A stretch of DNA of 64,000 nucleotides from Azoarcus sp. Lineage in GTDB: Bacteria > Pseudomonadota > Gammaproteobacteria > Burkholderiales > Rhodocyclaceae. Position numbers and translations under genes: made by a program. Where the stretch lies: assembly GCA_031285965.1 (NCBI GenBank), contig JAITVD010000052.1:1-64000 (forward strand), in the 5' to 3' direction. Below the pieces are notes generated by a model. That model worked only from the letters and a program-made list of their open reading frames with translations. It was not told where the DNA came from and searched no databases. Shown one piece after another: positions 44,001 to 52,832 of this stretch (its first letter is position 1; the number at the start of each line of letters is the position of its first letter).

Positions 44001-45477
44001 CGACGGCAATGCAGTCATCCGCGAGCATTTCCTGTCTTGCGGCACGATAACGCTTGCGCTGTTCTGGCGTTTCTTCATAGGCGACGAGAATGGCATGCGC
44101 GTTCACCCCGCCAAATCCGAACGAATTGACCCCGGCAACGGGGGGAATTTGCTCAAAATCCCAAGGAATCAATTTTTGCGGCGGCCTAAAACGGGACTCA
44201 AGCATGGCGGGCAAGGGGTTCTCGCAATGCAGGGTTGCCGGAATCTGCCGATTGAAAAGCGACAGGGCGGTCTTAATCAGCCCAAGCATTCCCGCCGCAG
44301 GCATGGTGTGGCCGATATTGGATTTCAAGGAACCCACATAAGCCCGTGGGGAGGCATTGCCGCCGAAGAATCGGGTGAGGGCCGCAATTTCGGTTTTGTC
44401 GCCAATCGGCGTGCCTGTGCCATGCGCCTCCACATAGCCGACTCTTTCGGGATCCATCCCGGCTTTCTCCCAAACCGTCCGCAGGGTTCTTTCCTGGCCT
44501 TGGACGGAAGTCACCATGACATGAGAGCCGCCGCCATCGCTGCAAATGGCCGCTTCCTTGATGATGGCATAAATTCTGTCGTCGTCCTTCAGGGCTTTTT
44601 CAAGGGTTTTCAGGATGATGAACCCTCCCCCTTGCCCGACCAGCAGCCCATCCGCGTCTTGGCTGAAAGGCGAAATCTGCTGCTTCCGGGACATCGCGCC
44701 CATCATGTTGAACGCGCTCCAGAACGTGGCGCTTTGCGTGCAGTGCAGCCCTCCCGCCACGGCAACGTCGCACTGCCCGCTGCGGAGCAGCTTCATGCAG
44801 TGCTCGACCGCCAGCAGCCCGCTCGCGCAGGCGGCGTCTATCGTGTAGGCGGGGCCTTGCATGTCGAACTTGTTCGCCGCAAAGGAAGCCACTAGATTCG
44901 TCATCGTGCCAATCGCGGTGTCGCCCTGATAGCGCCCTTGGCGTTGTTGATATTCTTTTTTGACTTTTTGAATATCCGCCTCTGAAGCGTTCGGCAAGGC
45001 AATTCTCAGTACATCGGCAATCTCCTCCGCAAAACGGATGATCTCCAAAGCACGGAGGGTGACAAGCCCCGCAAAATTGCCTTTTCCAATAATGACACAA
45101 CCATTTTTTAAAGAAATCTTTTTTTGAAAAATACCCGCATCGGTCAGCGCCTCATCAATGCCCATCAATGAAACCAATTGGTCTGGATCCAAGCCGTCTG
45201 CCGAAATAGGCAAAAATCCATACCGCAGAGGATCAACTGAAATTCCTTTTACAAAACCGCCCCGTTTGCAATAAAACCTGTCAATTGCACCCGGCTCTTT
45301 TTCAAAATAAAACGGGTCAATGATATTTTCTGGCGCTTCAGTAATGGAATCCACTCCATTCGCGAGATTTTTCCAGAATGCGCGCCTGCCGGCTGCGCCA
45401 GCGCAAGCAACAGATATTCCAACAATCGCAATGTCCTGCTTTTCAGTTTTGATGCCAGTACTTTCCACGCTGCTCAT
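41062..45477 (-). CDS. multidomain synthase: KS, AT-like, dehydratase, PPTase-like
   Basis: The 1471-residue partner of the downstream synthase. Order: ketosynthase (about 10-440; Cys217 in DAACASG, EAHGTGT, NIGHTMP); an acyltransferase-like part (about 545-870) with Ser633 in GHSLGEW but a broken GQGSQ loop (SGFNLNE); a double-hotdog dehydratase (about 990-1260) with His in YLLDHAIV, FHDPLYRS in place of FHGP, and the candidate Asp in LLDSLGQAVG; and a C-terminal Sfp/AcpS-like phosphopantetheinyl transferase (VGIEIL, RFLAAKAACRKVLG). GAGGAAAAA before the ATG at 45477 favours this start over 45528. The middle is AT-rich, unlike the KS part. Confidence 0.85.
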   Translation of the reverse strand: MSSVESTGIKTEKQDIAIVGISVACAGAAGRRAFWKNLANGVDSITEAPENIIDPFYFEKEPGAIDRFYCKRGGFVKGISVDPLRYGFLPISADGLDPDQLVSLMGIDEALTDAGIFQKKISLKNGCVIIGKGNFAGLVTLRALEIIRFAEEIADVLRIALPNASEADIQKVKKEYQQRQGRYQGDTAIGTMTNLVASFAANKFDMQGPAYTIDAACASGLLAVEHCMKLLRSGQCDVAVAGGLHCTQSATFWSAFNMMGAMSRKQQISPFSQDADGLLVGQGGGFIILKTLEKALKDDDRIYAIIKEAAICSDGGGSHVMVTSVQGQERTLRTVWEKAGMDPERVGYVEAHGTGTPIGDKTEIAALTRFFGGNASPRAYVGSLKSNIGHTMPAAGMLGLIKTALSLFNRQIPATLHCENPLPAMLESRFRPPQKLIPWDFEQIPPVAGVNSFGFGGVNAHAILVAYEETPEQRKRYRAARQEMLADDCIAVAASSAEELIAKLQQSTGSNLSDTSGDYRIVVFNNTYERVKKAIDIIQEGKPCIGRDDIWFTNKPLLSSGGKLVFMFSGFNLNERNDNDTTTVSDALDLLSVEDELQENMKDLSLVHFFDARLMVSAFKKQNISADIYIGHSLGEWNAATASGMFEEDFGRICLDFLGKQEIEKKSFEEYAYFSVNAKYESPEIDNIFKTIPELYLIADNCPGQIIVCAIGEETKEKFLDALKKEKIYAQKLEYGSSAHTPYYPYVEELRESLKKLQVQATHVSLWSALDFSPVTKDSFVEQLSLNLREPVYFRKLIEKLYHEENARIFVQMGDGSLDKFVEDNLKNREYAVMPTLTSQRPAIDQMRRIHALLYIEGSKAADLAFMGMPACIREAKNLLKLPVGAPVNDVSSFSSLREAVAKNNEKSGMTANLDFLHDSVADKHASPLLNVLNDNLRDAALVQKEMIDLFLKKNGENHIAVRKSPAPVKPALSKTPQKPSNSKKTGTTFSETIKIDLESYPYLLDHAIVRQPKGWKHPKDLHPVAPLTFSIETFAEIAQKQAPQRKILKISNLFAIRFIQADKPFEGVVKGKWKDENTLELTLAGYLKLEVTFGDQYPVPSEIWKKEIDLGKESRPPMPGEEAYERYSFHDPLYRSIKDITYISEGGLRIDAERGEAKGSLLDSLGQAVGIYMHLTEQENRATFPVRLSELNFYSDISDQDGKFKLIMIVTDLTKNYIVADAILSREGKIWAVIKSWVNQRFELGIDLWNVFVKPQSTILASSLGAGAYYYFNTYAKSYSIDFLYKRYLSHIEKDKYDSLDDKEQKQAYLSGRVALKDAIRTYSRNGDAPYCFPVEIHAESDEGDLGSMRLKNLGNENLDGIFASLAQTEEHSVAVASNKPVGIEILSVEELNIPAHEGELTQKERSCLPKDDRLEWVARFLAAKAACRKVLGKEAKLEITHVSGEEIMLGDVCAKTAKLGTNHVLGWTI

Positions 45478-45626
45478 TTTTTCCTCATCCACCGCAAAAA
45501 CGCCAAAACTAGACCCCGTACTTTTCATGAACCAAGCCGAGCACGTCCGGCCTCACGCCGCCCTGTCCAGCCCTTGCCATGCGCAAGGAGAAACGGGCGA
45601 GCTACCCAAAATGCATAGCTATATAT

Positions 45627-45648
45627 ACATTAACACAACATTTAATGT
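45627..45648. promoter_or_regulatory. inverted repeat upstream of the synthase operon
   Basis: ACATTAA (45627-45633) and TTAATGT (45642-45648) form perfect 7-bp arms with an 8-base spacer in an AT-rich stretch about 150-170 bases upstream of the first synthase gene. It is a plausible operator. Confidence 0.45.
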
Positions 45649-45691
45649 ATTTGCGAGATTTCTTGCGATTTATTTTTATGTGGTACTCATG

Positions 45692-45724
45692 CAACATCAA
45701 ATGAAATGCTTATTTCATATGTTG
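45692..45724. promoter_or_regulatory. long dyad upstream of the synthase operon
   Basis: ATGAAAT-GCTT-ATTTCAT is extended by CAACAT/ATGTTG outside, with three unpaired bases (45698-45700) on one side, giving 13 paired bases. It lies 20 bases after the ygiQ stop. It could be an operator or a ygiQ transcript end; there is no T-run. Confidence 0.45.
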
Positions 45725-45743
45725 ACGAGACATCCCCAGCATT

Positions 45744-47621
45744 CTAGCGGTTGAGCACTTTGCGCAAAAGTTCCGCGCTGGCAGGGTCATGCCAGCGAAG
45801 GAACGCTTTATGGAGCCGCCTTTGCCGCTCGCCGCGCGCGCAAGCAATGGGTTCCAGTGCGTTTTTCAGCGGATTGAAACCGCTGTGGTACATGGCCGTG
45901 GCAAGGGTGAGCGGCGTGGGCAGGAAAGTCTGCACCTGATCCGGGCGAAAACCGCGCGATTGCAGCCAGTGCATGAGCCGAAACATGTCCTCGTCCGTCG
46001 TGCCGGGGTGAGCCGCAATGAAATACGGGACGAGATGCTGCTTTTTGCCCGCGCGGCGGCTGGCGCGTTCAAAGAGCGCGGCAAAAGCGTCGAAATCTTC
46101 GATGGGCGGCTTCATCATCGCCGCCAGCGGATGAGGCTCGCTGTGCTCGGGCGCGATTTTCAGCAGCCCGGAAACATGGTGCGCCGCCAGTTCGGCAACG
46201 TATTCCGGGCTGCGCGCGGCAAGGTCGTAGCGCACGCCGGAGCCGATGGTGATTCTTTTGACGCCGCGCACGCCACGGGCAGCGCGGTAGAGCGCAATCA
46301 GCGGCGCGTGGCTGGCATCGAGCCGGGAACAGACATTCGGCCAAACGCAGGACAATCTTCGGCAGGCGGCCTCGGCGCTCTTGTCGCGGCAAGCCATCCG
46401 GTACATGTTGGCGGTGGGGCCGCCAAGGTCACTGATATGCCCTTTGAAACCGGGCGTGCGGTCGCGGATGTCCGCAATCTCGCGCAAGATGGATTCCTTC
46501 GAGCGGCTCTGGATGACGCGGCCTTCGTGCTCCGTGATGGAGCAAAACGTGCAGCCACCAAAACAGCCGCGCATGATGCTGACGGAGAAACGAATCATCT
46601 CCCAAGCGGGGATACGCGCCCGCCCATAGGCAGGATGCGGGCGGCGGGCATAGGGCAGCCCGTAGACGAAATCCATCTCATCCGTCGAGAGCGGCAGCGG
46701 CGGCGGATTGAGCCAAACATCCCGCATTCCCGTCCCTTCGCCGTGGCGCTGCGCAAGCGCGCGCGCGTTGCCAGGATTGGATTCAAGATGAAACACCCGC
46801 GAGGCGTGGGCATAGAGTAAGGAGTCAGCCTTGACTTGCTCGAAGGACGGCAGGCGGATGACGCTGCGGGCGCGGTCGGTTTTTTGCGCGGGTGCTTCGC
46901 GGGCGCGGCTCGCGTCTATTTCCGCCCAGCCTTCGGGATGCCAGCCGGGCGGAACCATGAAGGCCGTGCCGCGCAGGTTCCGAATCTCGGCAGCTTGCTC
47001 GCCCGCGTCGAGCCGCCGCGTAAAGTCGATGAGCGCCCGCTCGGCGTTCCCGTAAAGCAGAATGTCTGCCTTGGAATCCGCCAGCACGGAGCGCCGGACA
47101 GTATCGCTCCAGTAATCGTAATGGGCGATGCGCCGCAAGCTGGCCTCGATGGAGCCAATCATGACCGTCGCGCCCGGAAAGGCTTCTCGCGCCCGCTGGG
47201 CGTAAACGGTAACGGCGCGGTCGGGACGCTTTCCGGCCACGCCGTCCGGCGTGTAGGCATCGTCGGAGCGGATTTTTCTCTCGGACGTGTAGCGATTGAC
47301 CATTGAATCCATGTTTCCGGCGGTCACGCCAAAGTACAGGCGCGGGCGGCCCAATGCGCGGAACGGCTCGGCGGAGCGCCAATCCGGCTGGCTGATGATG
47401 CCCACCTTCCAGCCGTGCGCTTCCAGCAGCCGCCCCACGAGCGCCATGCCGAAGCTCGGATGGTCGACATAAGCGTCGCCCGTCACGAGGATGACATCGC
47501 ACTCCTGCCAGCCCAGCGCGTCCATCTCTTGCCGCGACATGGGCAGAAAAGGCGCGGGCGGCGCAGGGGGAAAAGCAGGAAGGATGGATTTCGGAAGCAG
47601 GAGCGCCCTCTCACCGGTCAT
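45744..47621 (-). CDS. ygiQ: YgiQ-family radical SAM protein (UPF0313)
   Basis: A 625-residue radical SAM protein with the cluster motif CFGGCTFC at about 353-360, preceded by a B12-binding-like N-terminal region ([18 protein letters not shown]). The YgiQ reaction is not known to me. Its ATG overlaps the ispF stop by ATGA, so it is translated with the isoprenoid genes. The C-terminal region (about 560-625) matches the family's extra domain. Confidence 0.9.
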   Translation of the reverse strand: MTGERALLLPKSILPAFPPAPPAPFLPMSRQEMDALGWQECDVILVTGDAYVDHPSFGMALVGRLLEAHGWKVGIISQPDWRSAEPFRALGRPRLYFGVTAGNMDSMVNRYTSERKIRSDDAYTPDGVAGKRPDRAVTVYAQRAREAFPGATVMIGSIEASLRRIAHYDYWSDTVRRSVLADSKADILLYGNAERALIDFTRRLDAGEQAAEIRNLRGTAFMVPPGWHPEGWAEIDASRAREAPAQKTDRARSVIRLPSFEQVKADSLLYAHASRVFHLESNPGNARALAQRHGEGTGMRDVWLNPPPLPLSTDEMDFVYGLPYARRPHPAYGRARIPAWEMIRFSVSIMRGCFGGCTFCSITEHEGRVIQSRSKESILREIADIRDRTPGFKGHISDLGGPTANMYRMACRDKSAEAACRRLSCVWPNVCSRLDASHAPLIALYRAARGVRGVKRITIGSGVRYDLAARSPEYVAELAAHHVSGLLKIAPEHSEPHPLAAMMKPPIEDFDAFAALFERASRRAGKKQHLVPYFIAAHPGTTDEDMFRLMHWLQSRGFRPDQVQTFLPTPLTLATAMYHSGFNPLKNALEPIACARGERQRRLHKAFLRWHDPASAELLRKVLNR

Positions 47622-48109
47622 GCCGCCTGCTGTAGCAGCAAAGCTACGGCCTGCGCGGCAATGCCTTCGCCCCGCCCCGTAAAGCCAAGTTCTTCGGTCG
47701 TCTTGCCTTTGATGTTGACGGCGCTCACGGGAACATTGAGGTCATCGGCAATGTTGGCGGCCATTCTGTCCGCGTAAGGGCCTATTTTTGGAAGCTGGCA
47801 GATGATAGTGGCATCTATATTGCCCACTACCCAGCCCGCTTCCCACACTTTCGCGTACACGGTGCGGAGCAAGGCGCGGCTGTCCGCTCCCCTGTAACGC
47901 TTATCGGTATCAGGGAAAAGCCGCCCAATATCCCCCAAGCCCGCCGCGCCGAGCAGCGCGTCGGCAATGGCATGCAGCAGCACATCGGCATCGGAATGCC
48001 CGAGCAGGCCGCGATCAAACGGAATGGTGACGCCGCCCAGAATCAAGGGGCGTTCCATCGCAAAAACGTGAACATCGAATCCCTGCCCGATACGAATCTC
48101 ACCATTCAC
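47618..48109 (-). CDS. ispF: 2-C-methyl-D-erythritol 2,4-cyclodiphosphate synthase
   Basis: Closes the cyclodiphosphate in the MEP isoprenoid pathway. The 163-residue protein has metal ligands in [10 protein letters not shown] (Asp12, His14) and [19 protein letters not shown], and the CDP-binding [16 protein letters not shown] end. The start is GTG at 48109: GGAGG lies before it and the GTGA overlaps the ispD stop. This rejects a longer reading from 48196. Confidence 0.96.
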   Translation of the reverse strand: MNGEIRIGQGFDVHVFAMERPLILGGVTIPFDRGLLGHSDADVLLHAIADALLGAAGLGDIGRLFPDTDKRYRGADSRALLRTVYAKVWEAGWVVGNIDATIICQLPKIGPYADRMAANIADDLNVPVSAVNIKGKTTEELGFTGRGEGIAAQAVALLLQQAA

Positions 48110-48849
48110 AGCTTTTCCTCCTTGGAGATGGTTTCTTTTTCTTCTTCCTCGCGGCGGCGCAATAGCCATTCCGCGAGAACGAGATCGAACGGCCACGTCA
48201 CCTTGAGATTAGCGGCATTGCCTTCGACGAGCCGGGGGCGCAGCCCCGCCGCCTCGATGGCTGCCGCTTCATCGGTGACATTCCGCGCCCCTTCCAGAGC
48301 GCGGCGCAGCGTCAGATAGCGAAACATTTGCGGGGTCTGCGCGCGCCACAGCCCCTCGCGCGCCACCGTGCTTGCCACGCGGAGGCGTTCGTCGGTGCGT
48401 TTGAGGGTATCGCCCACCGGCATGGCCAGCAGCCCGCCCACGTCGTCACGCGCCAACTCGCGCATCAGTTTTTCAATCTCTCCGACCGACACGCACGGGC
48501 GGGCGGCGTCATGCACCAGTATCCAGTCTGTCGCGGCGACCTGTTCCCCAATCGCCCGAAGCCCGCCTAAAACCGAATCCGCCCGCGTCGCGCCGCCGCA
48601 GAAAAACGGCGTCAAGCGATTGCCCAGAACGCGCCAGTCGTGACGCGCCCATTCTCCGTCGTCGGGGGAGAGCACGACGAACACCCGCTCGATGGCAGGC
48701 ACGGCGCATAAAGCGGCAAGCGTGTGGTGAATCAAGGGTTTGCCGAGCAAGGGCAGATATTGCTTGGGCAGTTCGCCCCCCATGCGCGAGCCGCTGCCCG
48801 CTGCGGGAACGAGGGCAAAATGGCGCGGGCGGGAAGGTTGGTCGTGCAT
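48106..48849 (-). CDS. ispD: 2-C-methyl-D-erythritol 4-phosphate cytidylyltransferase
   Basis: Attaches CMP to methylerythritol phosphate in the MEP pathway. The 247-residue protein shows [19 protein letters not shown] with the CTP-binding Arg and Lys, VHDAARPCV and the VTDEAAAIE end. ATG at 48849 fits the conserved N-terminus better than one at 48873. It overlaps ispF by 4 bases. The tail is a short run of Glu and Lys, with no known role. Confidence 0.95.
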   Translation of the reverse strand: MHDQPSRPRHFALVPAAGSGSRMGGELPKQYLPLLGKPLIHHTLAALCAVPAIERVFVVLSPDDGEWARHDWRVLGNRLTPFFCGGATRADSVLGGLRAIGEQVAATDWILVHDAARPCVSVGEIEKLMRELARDDVGGLLAMPVGDTLKRTDERLRVASTVAREGLWRAQTPQMFRYLTLRRALEGARNVTDEAAAIEAAGLRPRLVEGNAANLKVTWPFDLVLAEWLLRRREEEEKETISKEEKL

Positions 48850-48904
48850 TTTGTGAATTTTATAACGCTCCATTTTGATGTCTGCGAGAAATCACACGCC
48901 CCGC

Positions 48905-49945
48905 TCAGTCAACCACGCTTGCCTTGACTGGCTCGGAAAATGCCAGCCGCGCCCGCAGTGCGCGGGTCACTTCCACCCGCCCGTCGCCCGCGACACGGAG
49001 CGCGTGTTCGATGCCGAAATGGCGCGTCTGTTCGCGCCAGCCCTCCCCCGCCAGATAAGCGGGTTTGCTCGCCACGTCCGACAAAACGCCGCCACGCGGG
49101 CGGTTCCCCACCAGCACGGTCAGCGCCTGCGTGCCATGCGACGGCTCAAGGGTGCGTGGGTCGAGGAGATGCGCATAGCGAACGCCATCCAGTTCAAAGT
49201 AACGCTGGTAATCTCCCGAAGTGCCGATGGCCTCGCCATCGTAGAGCGGCATCGTGGCCAAAACGCCGGACTGGCGCGGGTGCTGGATGCCGACCCGCCA
49301 AGGCTGCCCGCCCTTGCTTCCGAGCGCCATGATGTTACCGCCCACGTTAATGAGCGCGTTCTGGATGCCCCGCCCTTTCAGCAGGGCGGCGGCGCGGTCA
49401 AGCGCGTAGCCCTTGGCATAGCCGCCCAAATCAATCTTCACCGCCGGATTGCGGCTTGAGACGCGCCCGTTCTCAATGACGACATCATTGACGCGCGGCG
49501 GCGCGGCCTTGAGCGCGGCCAGCGCCTCCGGGTCGGGCCGCGCCGGTTCAAACGCATCGGAATGGAACCCCCACAGTTCGACCGCCGCGCCGACCGAGGG
49601 GTCGAACAGCCCTGCCCCGATTTCGAACAAACGCTGCGCGTCGCGCAGCATTTCCGCCAGTTCGGGCGACGCCTCGAAGGATTGCCCGCTTGCCAGCGCC
49701 TCGTTGAGCGCGGTGAGTTCCGACGGTTTCCATGCGTGATAGGCGTTGTGCAGGCGGTCGAACTCTCGCAGCACATCGGCTATTGCCGCGTCGGCGAGCT
49801 TGGGGTCATCCGCGTAAACAGACACATCCACCCGCGTGCCGAAAACATAGCCCTCGCGCTGAAAAACCCGTTCCCGGTCGCATCCGGCAAACAGCCACGC
49901 GCCGCAGCAGAGCAGAAGCGCGAAAGCGGCTCCTACTGCCCGCAC
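48905..49945 (-). CDS. apbE: FAD:protein FMN transferase (ApbE), lipoprotein
   Basis: Attaches FMN covalently to Thr/Ser of periplasmic flavoproteins such as RnfG or NqrC-type domains. The 346-residue product has a lipoprotein signal (LLCCGAWLFAGC), then FGTRVDV, FDPSVGAAVELWGF, DLGGYAKGYALD and NVGGNIMALG, all expected of ApbE. The start is GTG at 49945 with GGAACG before it, overlapping the gshB end by 13 bases. It is the last gene of the NusG-II/Gx/gshA/gshB/apbE run, so its flavin target may be linked to that unit. Confidence 0.93.
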   Translation of the reverse strand: MRAVGAAFALLLCCGAWLFAGCDRERVFQREGYVFGTRVDVSVYADDPKLADAAIADVLREFDRLHNAYHAWKPSELTALNEALASGQSFEASPELAEMLRDAQRLFEIGAGLFDPSVGAAVELWGFHSDAFEPARPDPEALAALKAAPPRVNDVVIENGRVSSRNPAVKIDLGGYAKGYALDRAAALLKGRGIQNALINVGGNIMALGSKGGQPWRVGIQHPRQSGVLATMPLYDGEAIGTSGDYQRYFELDGVRYAHLLDPRTLEPSHGTQALTVLVGNRPRGGVLSDVASKPAYLAGEGWREQTRHFGIEHALRVAGDGRVEVTRALRARLAFSEPVKASVVD

Positions 49946-50892
49946 AGGCGTTCCAGCGTTTCGACCACCAGCCCCGCAACGTCGAATCCTTTCTGCGCGG
50001 CAATCTCGACCATGCAGGTCGGGCTGGTGACGTTGATTTCAGTCAGATGCCCGCCAATCATGTCCAGCCCAACAATCAGCAGCCCGCGTTCCCACAGAAT
50101 CGGCGCTAAAAAATCAGCGATTTCCCGCTCTTTCGTCGTGAGCGCCATCGCCACGCCGCGCCCGCCAGCGGCAAGATTGGCGCGGGTTTCCCCTTCGCAA
50201 GGAATCCGCGCCAGCGCGTAAGGCACGACTTGCCCGCCAATGAGGAGCACGCGCTTGTCGCCCTCGCGCACCCCCGGCAGGTAACGCTGCGCCATGATTG
50301 TGCGTGTTCCCTGCTGTGTCAGGGTTTCGACGATGACATTGCGGTTGGGGTCGTGGGCGGTCACGCGGAAAATCTGGCTGCCGCCCATGCCGTCCAGCGG
50401 TTTGAGTATCGCGTCGCCCACCTCGGCGATGAAAGCGTGGAGACGGGTCGGGTCACACGCCACCAGCGTGTCGGGAACGGGAACGCTGCCCGCGAACTCG
50501 GCAATCGAGAGCTTTTCGGAATGGTCGCGCACGGCGCGGGGATGGTTGAACACACGCGCCCCGTCCATGAGGGCGCGTTCAAGCAGCCATGTCGCCGTTA
50601 AATATTCAAAATCGAAAGGCGGGTCTTGGCGCATCAACACCGCGTCAAACGCCGTCAGCAAGCGGGTTTCCGGCTCGCCTTCCTCATACCAGCCTTCATC
50701 GCCCGCATGAAGGGCGAGCGGCACGGCGCACGCCGAGACGCCGCTTTCTCGCCAGAAAATATCCTCGCGCCGAATTGCCCATACTGAATGCCCGCGAGCG
50801 GCTGCGGCACGCATCATGGCGATGCTGGAATCCTTGCGCGGCTTGAGGCTGGGCAAGGGGTCGACGATAAAAGCAAATTGGAGCGCCACCAT
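49933..50892 (-). CDS. gshB: glutathione synthetase
   Basis: Joins glycine to gamma-glutamylcysteine. An ATP-grasp enzyme of 319 residues with FIVDPLPSLKPRKDSS at the start, LKPLDGMGGSQIFR in the ATP site, and INVTSPTCMVEI near the end. The ATG at 50892 has GAGGG before it; a TTG two codons earlier is also in frame. It begins 10 bases after gshA. Confidence 0.95.
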   Translation of the reverse strand: MVALQFAFIVDPLPSLKPRKDSSIAMMRAAAARGHSVWAIRREDIFWRESGVSACAVPLALHAGDEGWYEEGEPETRLLTAFDAVLMRQDPPFDFEYLTATWLLERALMDGARVFNHPRAVRDHSEKLSIAEFAGSVPVPDTLVACDPTRLHAFIAEVGDAILKPLDGMGGSQIFRVTAHDPNRNVIVETLTQQGTRTIMAQRYLPGVREGDKRVLLIGGQVVPYALARIPCEGETRANLAAGGRGVAMALTTKEREIADFLAPILWERGLLIVGLDMIGGHLTEINVTSPTCMVEIAAQKGFDVAGLVVETLERLCGQ

Positions 50893-50902
50893 TGCCAAAC
50901 CC

Positions 50903-52231
50903 TCAGACTGCGGTTTCTTTCATGCGCGGGCATGGCTCCGGCGGAGACGCTGCCTCATCGGACTCCATTTCTTCAAGCTCGACCGAGGCGGCGAGCAGCG
51001 CCAGACGCGCCACCACGCCATAGGTATAGAGCCGATTGGGCACGGCATCTGGTTCTTGGTGGCTGTCGGGAACGCTGCCGGGGGCGTCGAAGGCCAGCGG
51101 CCTGAATTCCATGCCCGGCGCGTTGAGGTTTTCATCGCTGCCCCGCGCTGTGTGCACACGGTAAAAACCGCCGACGACGTAATGGTCCATCATGTAGACG
51201 ACCGGCTCGGCAACCGCGCCATTGATGGTCTCGAACGTGCGCACGCCTTCCTGGATGATGACTTCCCCCACGACCAGCCCTTCCTTGACCACCGCCATTT
51301 TGTTGCGCTGGCGGCGGTTCAGCCCCACGACTTCGGAAGCGTCTTTCACCATCATCACGCCCATGCCGTAAGTGCCCGCGTCGGCCTTGACCGCGACGAA
51401 GGGCGCGTCCTCAATTTCCAGTTCGCGGTATTTGCGGCGAATGTCGGCCAGCAGCGCGGACACTTGGTCGGCAAGGCATTCTTCGCCCGCGCGTTCGTGG
51501 AAGTCGATGCCGCCGCACACGCGGAACGCCGGATTGATGCGCCAAGGGTCGATGCCCATTTCTTCCGAAAATTCTTTGACGACACGCTCATACGCCGCCG
51601 CGTGGCGCGACTTGCGCCGCGCGTGCCAGCCCGCGTGAAGCGGCGGAATCAGCCATTGTTCGTCCAAGCCCTGCAAAATGGCGGGTACGCCGCCGGAAAG
51701 GTCGTTGTTGAGCAAAATCGCGCAAGGGTCGAATCCGTCCAGCCCAAGGCGGTTGCCTTCGCGCGCCAGCGGCTCCAGCATGAGGCTGTCGCCATCCGGC
51801 AGCATCAAGGGGGTCGGGGACGCAATCTCCGGCAGGAGGCTGCCCAGCCTCACTTCCAGCCCGGTCATCCGCAGGATGTTCGCCAGCCTTGAGACATTTT
51901 TCAGGTAAAACTGGTTGCGGGTGTGGTTTTCAGGAATCAGCAGCAGCCTTCGCGCGCTGCAACACATGCGCTCCACCGCCGCTTGCGCGGCCTGCACGCA
52001 CAAGGGCAGGAATTCCGCGCCCAAGTTGTTGAAGCCGCCGGGAAAAAGGTTCATGTCGACCGGCGCGAGCTTGAATCCGGCGTTGCGCAAATCAACCGAG
52101 CCATAGAACGGCGGAACGTGTTCATGCCATTGCCTGCGGAACCATCCCTCAATTGAGGAGCTGCGTTCGAGAAATTGGCGCTCCAATTCGAGCAAGGGGC
52201 CGGAAATCGAAGGCTCTGTACGGGAATTCAT
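50903..52231 (-). CDS. gshA: glutamate-cysteine ligase, proteobacterial type
   Basis: First step of glutathione synthesis. The 442-residue protein belongs to the short GshA group seen in betaproteobacteria and Acidithiobacillus, unrelated in length and motifs to Escherichia GshA; key blocks are GSVDLRNAGFKLAPVDMNLF, LLIPENHTRNQFY and VAVKADAGTYGMGVM. ATG at 52231 has GGAAG upstream; a TTG at 52234 is less likely. The C-terminal 25 residues are a Glu-rich tail. Confidence 0.93.
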   Translation of the reverse strand: MNSRTEPSISGPLLELERQFLERSSSIEGWFRRQWHEHVPPFYGSVDLRNAGFKLAPVDMNLFPGGFNNLGAEFLPLCVQAAQAAVERMCCSARRLLLIPENHTRNQFYLKNVSRLANILRMTGLEVRLGSLLPEIASPTPLMLPDGDSLMLEPLAREGNRLGLDGFDPCAILLNNDLSGGVPAILQGLDEQWLIPPLHAGWHARRKSRHAAAYERVVKEFSEEMGIDPWRINPAFRVCGGIDFHERAGEECLADQVSALLADIRRKYRELEIEDAPFVAVKADAGTYGMGVMMVKDASEVVGLNRRQRNKMAVVKEGLVVGEVIIQEGVRTFETINGAVAEPVVYMMDHYVVGGFYRVHTARGSDENLNAPGMEFRPLAFDAPGSVPDSHQEPDAVPNRLYTYGVVARLALLAASVELEEMESDEAASPPEPCPRMKETAV

Positions 52232-52280
52232 CAAAATGCTTCCTTCGGGCAGCGCCCGAAACTCCTCTGAAAAGCGGGCA

Positions 52281-52832
52281 TTATGGCATCGTTGCCGCAG
52301 GCGGCGACCCTTTCTTTTGGAGAAGCTCCCGCAGCAGCGCCGCTGCCGCCAGCCCGTTTATCAGCCCGAACAGCACCGCCGCCGCGCAAAACAGGGGCAG
52401 GAGATAAAAAACGCCGTCATGGGGAACCAGCCACAGCCGCGCCAAGGCAAGTTGCGCCCCGATATGGGCAAAAGCGGCAAAAATACTGTGGCTGACCGGG
52501 CCGAACCATTTTTCCGGCAAGCGCGATGTCCCCGCCAGCGCCAGCAGGCTGGCCAGCGCCCCCGCCAAACTCAGGAAAAAGCCCGGCGCGAGAAATTGTC
52601 CCAGCAGGAGGCTTGCGGCAAACACCCTGAGCAGCGACACCCATGCCGCCTCGCGCCAGCCCCAACGCGCCAGCACCACCAAAATGACGATATTGGCCAG
52701 CCCCGGCTTCACGCCCGGCAGCGGCAAGGGTATCGCCGCCTCCGCCACGGACAGCACGATGGCCGCCGCCGCGCAACGCGCCACTCGTTCATCCTCGGCG
52801 CTCGGCATCAGTTCAATAATTGAGCGAGTCAT
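52281..52832 (-). CDS. Gx-type (HepI-like) small membrane transporter protein
   Basis: A 183-residue membrane protein with about five hydrophobic segments, of the Gx transporter / heptaprenyl-diphosphate-synthase-component-I family; LPLPGVKPGLANIVIL near 36-51 is the family hallmark. Its substrate is unknown; the old synthase name is misleading. It overlaps the NusG-II gene by 20 bases and precedes gshA by 49, so the pair is co-translated. ApbE, three genes on, is a frequent companion of this pair, as I recall. Confidence 0.82.
   Translation of the reverse strand: MTRSIIELMPSAEDERVARCAAAAIVLSVAEAAIPLPLPGVKPGLANIVILVVLARWGWREAAWVSLLRVFAASLLLGQFLAPGFFLSLAGALASLLALAGTSRLPEKWFGPVSHSIFAAFAHIGAQLALARLWLVPHDGVFYLLPLFCAAAVLFGLINGLAAAALLRELLQKKGSPPAATMP

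Noticed and set aside
34087..45477. A classical omega-3 PUFA (Pfa) synthase
   Set aside because: Only one ACP is present, the domain order differs from PfaA-D, and the FabA-like double dehydratase set of PfaC is missing.
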